This document shows, in pieces, positions 56,267-64,000 of a stretch of DNA of 64,000 nucleotides; positions within the stretch are counted from its first letter, which is position 1, and each line of letters starts with the position of its first letter. The notes below the pieces were generated by a model that had not been told where the DNA came from, did not search any database, and saw only the letters and a program-made list of their open reading frames with translations. Origin of the DNA: Thelonectria olida (lineage: Eukaryota; Ascomycota; Sordariomycetes; Hypocreales; Nectriaceae); assembly GCA_020736575.1 (NCBI GenBank), contig JAGPYM010000004.1, positions 2,046,001-2,110,000 of the forward strand, given 5' to 3'. Position numbers and translations under genes: made by a program.

Positions 56267-58957
56267 TCAGTTGTCACCGTCGTTATTATTATCCTCCTCA
56301 CTCTCGTCACTCTTATCTCCTTTATCGCTCTTATCGCTCTCATCTGCCTCCCCATTTTTGGAATTAGCTGTAGGGGTGTCTGGCTGAGTAGCCACGGGCG
56401 TAGGGGACTTGGGTTGCTCGGAAGCAATTGATCTTAAGGCCGAGTCTTGGTGACGAACACCTGTGCCTTGGGCAACTAACGGGGTAGTCACAGCGGGAGT
56501 AGCGCGAGGCTGGAATGGCGAACCTAGAAGTCGCGGAGGCTGAGGCGGCGGAGGTGCTGGATCACCGGCTTGAGAGGCAGCAGGCAGATGAGACTAGAGA
56601 CTAGAGAGTATCTCTCGGAAAGGACTCTGACGAGCTGGGGGCTCGTCTTGTGCGGCAGGTGGAGAATCTATTTGATCCTCTATAGGTGTAGGAGAGGGAC
56701 TTTTCGGTTGAGGGCCAAGGTTAAGAGGAATAGGCGAGTTGTTGAGTCGGGCGGGTGATGAGTGTCCACTGGAAGGTCGAGAGGAAGATCGGCTTTGGGG
56801 AGCAGGGCCGGGCGTAGGAGACGATTCTTCTCGAGGAGGAACAGGTGCTAGAGCCACAGCACAAGCACTGCGTTTAATAGCCTCAATTCGTCGTTGATCC
56901 CGTCTAGCGTAATGCTTAGCTTGAGATATCGATTGAGTTGGAGGGTAAAAGTGCTGGTTGAGAGTGGCAGCAATCCTTGGCCACTGGGTGTTGGAAACGA
57001 GCCCGTTAGGAACGAAGGTAGTGTGTGTTCTAGTGCGATTAATTGCTTGCGTAGGTCGGTTGGGCACTCTCGTCAGATTTAGTGTCCGAAATAGCTCTGT
57101 AGTTGTCTCGGCCACACCAAACTCTCCAGACGGTCTGAAGAACTTACGACGCTGTCTAGCGAGCTCGGCAGCAGTAAGCTCTTCACCAATTGAGTTGTCA
57201 ATCAGAGGGCGGACGCTTAGGCTTGCAGTGCGGTAACTCGCGCGCTTAGCAGCCTCTTCAGCCTTCTTTTTCGGGGATTTGGAAGGTGTTTTGGCTGTCT
57301 GTGAAGATGAAGCCTTTCGCTTGTTGCTAGGGGTCTCAGGTACTAAAGTCTCAGGTGGAGTAAGACGACGAGGGTATCTAGGCTTTCCAGGTGAAAGCGA
57401 ACGAGTGACGATGTTGAGGTCTTGTTTAGGGATGCGCTGGTCTCTGACCTAAGTAGCAGCTGTGGCCGAGAAAGCTGGCGTGCGGACTTCGAGGGTGTTG
57501 TCGACGGGCTGGGGGTTCCGATACGTCCTATATTCTCCAAACTCGGTGACGACTTGCTGCTTGTTCCAGTGGTTCGCAATAGAGAAACCAGGCCAGTCGA
57601 TCACTTGGAATCTACCATGTTGAGTGCAGTTCAAGGCGGCTCCTATGGGTGGGTGGGCAAGATTAACTCGTCTGTGTTGTATTGTTCCCAGGTTGCCAAG
57701 GTAGTTGCTGAAGTCTTTACCGTCGCGAATGAGAAGATTCTTAACACTAATCTCTTCGAGGGCTAGCATTGCGAAAAACTGCTTCATTCGATCGTTTCCC
57801 TTATCCAGGTCCTCAAGAGAGTACCGACCATTTGATCTAATGGGCGCAAACATCCAGTCTTGTTGAGGCAGCGAGAACTCAGTCTGGTCTGTGTCGGAGG
57901 ATTGAGCGGTGCCTATCTCGATGAACGAGATACTGGGCCGGTGGGAGCGGGTGAGGTCTGCTCGGCTAGCCCCTACTAGCGTTTGTAGGTTCAAGAAAAC
58001 GCAGGTCATAGCGATGTAACCATAGGTCCAACCATCTCTCTGAATGTGAATGGGAGGGCAGAATGCAGTGAAGTTGTAAGGGAGACCTATTGAGGCGAGC
58101 ACCTGGCGAAACGCGCAGGCTATATGTCTCAGTCGTTCACCCAGACCGGAAGGAAGACTGTTGTAATAGAATAAATGACCAGCTGCTTTATTGAAGATGA
58201 CTGATCCCTAGTGATAGTTGTTGTGGTTGACGAGGCAGATAATAAACCGTTTGTTGTAGCAAGTTGTCTTCAGCTCCGCGAGGCTGCTGAAACCCATGTC
58301 GACATCTCGCAGGTCGGCCATGTCTGCACTAGAAGGAAGGAAAGCAGCATGTAGAACTCCCTGATTATTTGGTTTGTTTATATGGCGAGTGGGTGGAGAG
58401 TTGAATATCATCGGCTTTCTCATGATAGCGACCAAATCTTCCATGCTGTAAGAGATGGTGTGCAGTACAGCTTGAAGCCCTGATGAGGAAGTATATATGC
58501 CTTTTGATAACGTCTGCACACTCTCCTAGGCGTTGGCGCAGTGTTCTTCCCATGTAACACCGATGATTCGGCTGTCTTTAAATAGACTGCGAGGAGGGAC
58601 GTCTTTGAACTTGTCTGTATAGACGGGTTGAGAGAAATTGAGTGACTGTTGCATGGTATCTGGAGGCTAGTGGATTTGGGGATGAATGAAAGCAGGCTGC
58701 CGATGTAGCTCGGTTGCCAAGTCAGAAGATACAGCTACTTCCTTATCGTGGTAGAACCTAGCCTTCCCTCCGAACTGGTGAATGTTGATGCAGGAGAAGC
58801 CAATAGAGCGGCCGTAGGCTACAATAGGGAAATATCTGGTACTGTTATCGGCTGAAGTATGGGGTCCTTGTTGTTGAGGGGTAGTACTGGTTGGAGTCGG
58901 CGGCTGGGAATCTTCTTGTTGGCGTGGGGTGGGAGTCTGCAGACCAAGTCTGCTCAT
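56267..58957 (-). pseudogene. Ulp1/C48-like cysteine protease gene, killed by in-frame TAG stops
   Basis: One reading frame of about 897 codons runs from the ATG at 58957 to a TGA at 56267 with no frameshift but five TAG stops, ending at 58667, 58520, 58208, 57449 and 56594. The middle resembles an Ulp1-type protease: CLVNHNNYH followed by a stop where Trp is expected, then FYYNSLPSG (Asn where the catalytic Asp is usual, 58160-58162) and QRDGWTYGY (Tyr where the catalytic Cys is usual, 58022-58024). All are single G-to-A or C-to-T steps. The C-terminal 350 codons are Pro/Ser-rich and end acidic. Ulp1-like proteases are known in several eukaryotic transposons; which element this one came from is unclear. 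Confidence 0.6.
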
Positions 58958-59423
58958 GCTCCGAGTAATACGGCGTCCGGGAGTCTCAGCTATTGTAATT
59001 GGAATGTAGTAGGAAGTCGGGAATAGCGGGATTAACTGGTAACTGAGGTTGAAAGAAGAAATGGAGAGCGAGGTATTGTGAGAAGTTGTGAAAATGAGGT
59101 GCTTGAATGCGAGGCAAGTCGATGAGCTCTGAGGAGAAAAATATAGAAGAGGGAAAAGCTGTGTTGTTTGAAAGAGGAAAATACTGAACGGTCTCGTGCT
59201 GTTTGATTGAACACGCGTTGTGTTGAACTAACCAGGTGATAGGAGGCTGTGAATTATTGGCTAGTTTGCGTGTTCGCTCGATTGCCTCTTGTTTTTATGA
59301 ATCACCTTAGCAACCTTCACAGTCATAACCTGCGTTTGCTTTCAGCTGTTGTTTTTCCTTCTTTCTCCTTCTTTCTTGCTTAATCCTTCATTCTTATTGC
59401 TGCATCCATTTGATCAAGCAACG
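58958..59423. other. Spacer between two divergent dead genes
   Basis: 466 bp between the opposite starts of the Ulp1-like and Cys-rich pseudogenes; pyrimidine-rich toward the right (59340-59390). It could have been a shared promoter. Confidence 0.45.
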
Positions 59424-60385
59424 ATGTTGTACCTCCCCTTGTCCTCGGAGCCATCTAAGAACAAGGTGTAACAGGCCAACCTTCCTGATATTTCTCACCA
59501 CGCTGTGAGCAAGATCCAGGGTGATGAGTTTCGAATTTAGGTTCGGACGAACTGGCGAGACCGCGACAAGTACCGTATCCTAAGCAAGCAATACACTTAT
59601 GTGAGGCATAAGCATGTAAGTTAGAGTTCCCTTTTCTTCAAGTCGCACTGCTGATCATTTGGAAAACACAGTTCTAAGACCATTTCACGATCTGGGTCTG
59701 CTCCCGAATGGCTTTAGACCGACTTGGCCAGCCTCTGTATGTCGAACTTTCGCTTAACGATGAGACTGAAGAGAAATGCTTGGCCGCTCTTCGACACTGG
59801 ATTTGACATGACGAGACCTCTGACTCCGTTCTGTAAGGCGCCCTGAAATTCGCTTCCATTCGTCCTCTGCAATTGGTGTACATCCCCGCTGATCTCGGTC
59901 ATCCCTTTGGTGCATTTGTATATGATGTTTCCAGCCGTCGTGAGCGAAAGAAGGCTCTTATTATCGCTTTCCTGGGCTATTAGAATCCCATTATGTGTTC
60001 CGACTGTATTAAGACTTACACCTCTAACGTCTTAATGGCAAACGAGCACATCTTGACTCCTTTTTATGCTTGCCGGTCTATCGCTGGGTTTATGCGAGGG
60101 TAATGCGCTAATTGTGTCTGGAACTCACATAGCGAATGCGAATGGGCCTACCTTGACGGTTACCTCCCTAAGGAAGTAAACTGCGGTACTCCATCTGATC
60201 ACCTGCAGGGCAAGGCGCGTATAGTAGATCTAGAGGAGTATAATGTTGGGACTATGAACCGGGCCAGCTGCCCTTGTATTGCTACTATGGCGGAGGTTTG
60301 CGATTTGCAAGTCGGCAAGAATGAGAGAGAGGTTCAGGCTGTTATTAAGAAGTGTGTGGATTTTGATGTGTTGATGGGTTTTTAG
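59424..60385 (+). pseudogene. Cysteine-rich DUF3716-like gene with seven premature stops
   Basis: Reads as two exons, 59424-59615 and 59672-60385, with a well-formed intron (GTAAGT ... CTGATC ... ACACAG), 302 codons in all. The frame is never shifted but has seven internal stops (four TAA, two TAG, one TGA); each becomes Gln, Trp or Arg by reverting one C-to-T or G-to-A change. The second exon carries spaced cysteines, NPIMCSDCIKTY then FYACRS, then CANCVWNSHSECEW, resembling the C-x2-C ... C ... GxCANC ... C pattern of fungal DUF3716 proteins. Function of that family is unknown to me. It stands head to head with the Ulp1-like pseudogene, so the two may have been one module. Confidence 0.55.
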
Positions 60386-61135
60386 GAGATGTAATTAGGG
60401 CGTTGATATTTTAGTGGGGGGCAGCCCTAGGGTTTCCAGACCATGGTATTAATTGGAATGTGGTAATTCTTTGAGTTTTGAACCATCTGAGCGGAAAGAA
60501 CTTGTGTCTTTGTGGGTGTGCAGTGTGTCCTTATTGTTGTAGGTGGGTGTTGCGGGCGGCGGGTGTTGGTGTCTTGCGTTTTAGGGATGGCGTCCATCCT
60601 TTGTCGAAGGCCCGTTTTTGTAGCAGTTTTGCTGTGTCTATTTCTTGTCTCCGCGTGTCCTGCTAGCGTCGCTGGTTGTCGCAATTAAGTGATCGACTTG
60701 TCTTAGGTGTGTCCTCCCCATGTCTAGCTTTTCCTTAGCCATTTGCTCATCCTGTCTGGACACACTTCTGGGTGCTTGTTGACACCAGATTTCCACTCTT
60801 AGATTTCTGTGGGACCCTAAGACTTTTGGTTTTGCGATTTTTCCGATGTGAATCATTCACATTCCGACCTCCCCAGGGGCACACCTCTATCCCATCGTTA
60901 TTGGCACTTGCTGTCTTAACGCTTTGCTCTGCTCTTCTTGCATGCGTGGAACCAATTGTTCGTATGGGTTTCTCTTGCTGGGTCGAAAGGAAAAGTGATA
61001 AAAGGAAATAAGTGTTGTTTAAAATAAGGGCTTGAGAAAGAAATTTTGTGGGTGGGTGGTTGTTTTCCTACTTCTCTTCTTTACCCTAACTCCTCCCCAC
61101 GACAGTAAGGAATAAATCCCAAACCCTTGCTGTTG
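60386..61135. other. Spacer between pseudogene and retrotransposon
   Basis: 750 bp with short frames only. A polypurine stretch on the minus strand at about 61060-61105 could be the tract that precedes a 3' LTR, but I could not identify LTR ends. Confidence 0.4.
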
Positions 61136-64000
61136 CTACTTTTTTAGCTGTGCAGATCTTCTTAAAGGGTTATACCAAATGTACTCAGCCTTCGTTTCTT
61201 CGTCCAGCTGGGGCAGAACAACCTCAAACGGAGCTACTGGGTTCCTCTTGAAGGGGGTAGGCTGTTGGCCTGCTCCTTCATCTTTATTATCGCTTAGGTT
61301 GCCTGTGTTGTTAACAGCTGTATTCTCTTGATCTTGCTCTTCTTCTGCAACTTGCTTTGTGTTCTTTGGCTGCTTATTGTAGAAGATGCGGTTGTTGAAC
61401 CTTGGGTTGTTACGATCTTCCTAACTCATTTAAAAACTATTGTGGTCTTCGCGGAACTTCTTTAGATGATCGCTGTGGACCGAGGTTAATAACTTAGGAC
61501 CATTTGGGTGCATTAAACGATATGATCCTCTCGAGGACTTGCTGATCACACGGAATGGACCAGTCTATCTCTTCTGGAACTTCGCCTCGCGAGATAAATC
61601 TCTAGAACGCCTCATATCGTACCTTAACACTAGATCACCAACTATAATGGGGCTTTTGCGGATCAAACGAGGGTGTGACTTGTCTGTTCTCTCGGCGAGC
61701 TTCTGTCGGTACGCTGTGACTTTGCGCCTTGCCTCTTCCACATCTTCATCCATTCGAGTAATGATCTTGAGTCTGGTATTAACTATTTGATCGTGCGTTC
61801 GAATATTATTCCACGGGATCGTTCTCCATGTAGGGACGTTAACTTCCAGCGGAAGGATGGGTTTATATCTGTTGATGAGAAAGAATGGTGAGTGACCGTG
61901 TGATGCTTGAGGTGTGGATCGGTCTGCTAATAAGAGGTTTCCTAGGTCATTCGGCTAGAGCCCTAGACGATTTGGATTCCTCTTCTTGATGAACCCTGCG
62001 ATCGATTGGTGCCCTGCCTCGATGATGCTATTGGCCTTTGGGTTGTATGTCGAAGTGAAGATAACCTTGGCTCCTATTGATCCTATGATCTCCTTGAAGT
62101 CTTTCTGGAGCTCTGAGCTATTGTCGACTATGATGGTGAGGATTACACCCTAGCGGCCTATTAGTTCTCTGATGAAGAGCTTTACTGCGCTGACATTGAG
62201 TACTGGTGTGGCTTTGGCTTCAACCTAGCCCGTAAGGTCGCATCTGGCTTCTAAGAGATACTTGTAGCCTTTTGCTTCCTTGAGGTACTGGGCATCTATA
62301 TGCACCTTTATTATCGGTCGTCCTGGTGTAGTAGGGACTGCGTTCTCTCGCACTGCTGCGTTGGAATGCTCTTGATAAGTCTTATAGATTAGGATCGCAT
62401 TTGCAATATCTGTCCATAGACTCGGCCACTAATACTGTTGCCTGAGTATAGCGACAGTTGCTTCATGTCCCTTGTGGCCTTGGTCGATGTGGTAATGTCG
62501 GATCAATTGGTTGCTTACTTTCTTGTTTATGATTACCAAGATGGGGTCTGTGTAATCCTCCCCGATCTCGTGATTGCGTCTCCAGATGCGGCCACTTCGG
62601 ACAAAGTGCCTTTTGGCTTCCTTTCTAATCCATGCGTATGTGGGTTTGTTGACTTCCTTAGGTCTCTGCATTGTGCACAAGAATTCCCCGAGCTGCAGCC
62701 ATTTTCCGTCGTAATGGTCTTCAAGGGCTGTTTTCTCGGCTTTAAAGTCGGTCCGCGACTCTAGGACTCGATCTCCTTCACCGAGCTGCATATTGTCTCC
62801 TAGAATCGGGCAGAGATGGAAGTCAATCCAGTCCTTAATATCGCATTCGCCTTCTTTATCCAATTGGTCAGACGGACCTGCTTGCTTTTTTGACAGTCTA
62901 TTAGCGACACCGTTCTTGATTCCTTTGATATGGCGGACGGTGAAGTCGAATAATAGAATGTAACTGATCCACCTGATGATAAGAGCGCCTGGGATATCGT
63001 CTGCCTTCCTATTGAGCTGATGCATAAGAACCTGCGAATCCGTCTTAATGGTGAACGTAATCCTGTAAAGCATGCCTCGCAACCGTCTGATTGCATACAG
63101 TATAGCTCGACACTCTCTTTTGGTAGTGTCATATTGTTGTTCTGTACTATTCCACAGTCCTGACTTAAAACGAATGGGGTGTCTCTTCCTATTAATGACT
63201 TGAAGAAGGATATAGCCCCATCCTAGCAGACTGGCGTCGGTCATTAGAATAACCTCCCCAGCTCCTTGGGAGCAGTCTAACGTCACTAGAACGGGTGCGG
63301 TGGTAATTTTCTCCTTTAGGATTCGCATTGCTTCTGCCTGTTTGGATGCCCAGACGAACTTAACGTCTTTTCTTAACAGACGAGTTAATGGTCGAGTTAT
63401 GAGGGTATAGCCTTTTATCCAATAACGATAGTAGCTAATAACACTAAGGAACGAGCGAACTTCTGTAACTGAGTTGCAGTTTGTCCACTTAGTGATCTTG
63501 ATAACTTTGGCTTGCTTGAGGGCGCGACCAAATGTCCCGCACACGTACCCAACTACTACAGTTGTGTTTTGGTAAAACTGTGATTTCACTGCTGAAATCG
63601 TGCAACTGGAAAGCTTAATGTTTATAAGAGTCTTATCCAAATTGATCAGATGCTCCAGGACATACTTGCGTACTCCTGGAAGTTGGAGCTCGTCGTTATA
63701 TACAGTTTTCGGGCCCTTTATAATAATGTTATCGAGAAACGCTCGATAGATGTTAGGTAACAGGTCGAACAAGATGCGGGTGATGATCCTTGAGAACTGG
63801 GCAATGGAGTTCGTTGCTCCTTGCGGTAGGGTGTATATTCTGAGCAGGCCTATTGGTGTGTTGAACGTCGTCAAGTCTTGGCTCTTCTCGTCTAGTGGTA
63901 TTTGGTCGTATCTAGAGAAGAAGTCCAGTAGGGATAGCATCTTGCATATTGCAATATCGGCAGAGAACTTGTCGGTGCTTGGAGGCATGAAGCTATTGCG
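61136..64000 (-). mobile_element. Ty3/gypsy retrotransposon pol remnant (RT, RNase H, integrase), off right edge
   Basis: One minus-strand frame runs from the right edge to a TAG at 61136. The first about 520 codons (63988-62429) are open: reverse transcriptase (LLDFFSRYDQIPLDEKS, TLPQGATNSIAQF, and FLDNIII in place of the YxDD box), then RNase H (VILMTDASLLGWGY, TKRECRAILYAIRR, IKTDSQVLMHQL). The H2C2 finger of the integrase begins at HYHIDQGHKGHEA. The integrase core follows with HIDAQYLKE, TIIVDNSSELQKDFKE and NSIIEAGHQ, but is broken by stops ending at 62429, 62225, 62150, 61955, 61565, 61430 and 61421, six TAG and one TAA, with no frameshift. The second Asp of the RT box is Asn. Both fit RIP. 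The gag end and 5' LTR lie beyond the window. Confidence 0.88.

Noticed and set aside
59380..59400. TTCTTATTGCTGCAT shared with 55984-55998 as a terminal repeat of one element
   Set aside because: The match is only about 15 bases with no extension on either side, so chance or a minor motif is likelier.
1..64000. CRISPR arrays, rRNA or tRNA genes
   Set aside because: No regularly spaced repeats and no sequence with a convincing cloverleaf or rRNA likeness were seen by eye; a tRNA scan was not possible.

Overview
The window is a piece of a filamentous ascomycete genome, probably a sordariomycete. Genes carry short introns (about 41-110 nt) with GT..AG ends and CTAAC/CTGAC-like branch sites. 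There is a complete fungal polyketide cluster, fungal housekeeping genes, and a right end full of transposon remains mutated in the way expected of RIP (repeat-induced point mutation). I could not name the species. All exon joins were worked out by hand from reading frame and splice signals; each multi-exon gene closes in frame.

Region 1 (1-26.8 kb) is a non-reducing polyketide biosynthetic cluster that continues off the left edge. The core enzyme is a 2119-residue SAT-KS-MAT-PT-ACP-ACP-TE synthase (20151-26834). Around it lie an O-methyltransferase-like protein without the expected cofactor loop (1-1203), a secreted FAD oxidoreductase (2207-3637), a group A flavin monooxygenase (3977-5471), a P450 (5784-7471), a methyltransferase with a membrane hairpin (7775-8691), an MDR reductase (9768-11061), a cupin (11881-12569), a Zn2Cys6 regulator (12864-15383), an iron-type alcohol dehydrogenase/maleylacetate reductase relative (16236-17677) and an EthD-like protein (19139-19609). 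Ten of the eleven genes form five divergent pairs. Four of the five shared promoters, and the promoter of the lone methyltransferase, contain CGG-N3-CCG, in three cases in the longer form TCGG-N3-CCGA. This is the best candidate for the binding site of the local regulator. The likely order of events is synthesis of an aromatic polyketide by the PKS, then hydroxylation, dehydration or decarboxylation, reduction and methylation; the product cannot be read from sequence.

Region 2 (27-54.2 kb) is mostly ordinary genome: a SulP sulfate-type permease, a class I terpene synthase, a cAMP-receptor-like GPCR, an ACS-family MFS transporter, a 5 kb stretch without recognisable genes, a saccharolysin-type M3 oligopeptidase, a Cdc4-type myosin light chain, a Tmt1-like methyltransferase, a CoA-binding protein and the two-BIR chromosomal passenger protein Bir1.

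Region 3 (54.2-64 kb) is a repeat block. About 1 kb is almost pure A+T, and part of it (54798 to about 55165) aligns base for base with the normal-composition sequence 830 bp downstream, differing almost only by C-to-T and G-to-A: a heavily RIP-mutated copy beside a nearly untouched one. Next comes a divergent pair of dead genes, an Ulp1-protease-like frame (five in-frame TAG stops, changed catalytic residues) and a cysteine-rich frame resembling DUF3716 (seven stops, all explained by C-to-T or G-to-A changes). At the right edge lies a Ty3/gypsy pol remnant on the minus strand.
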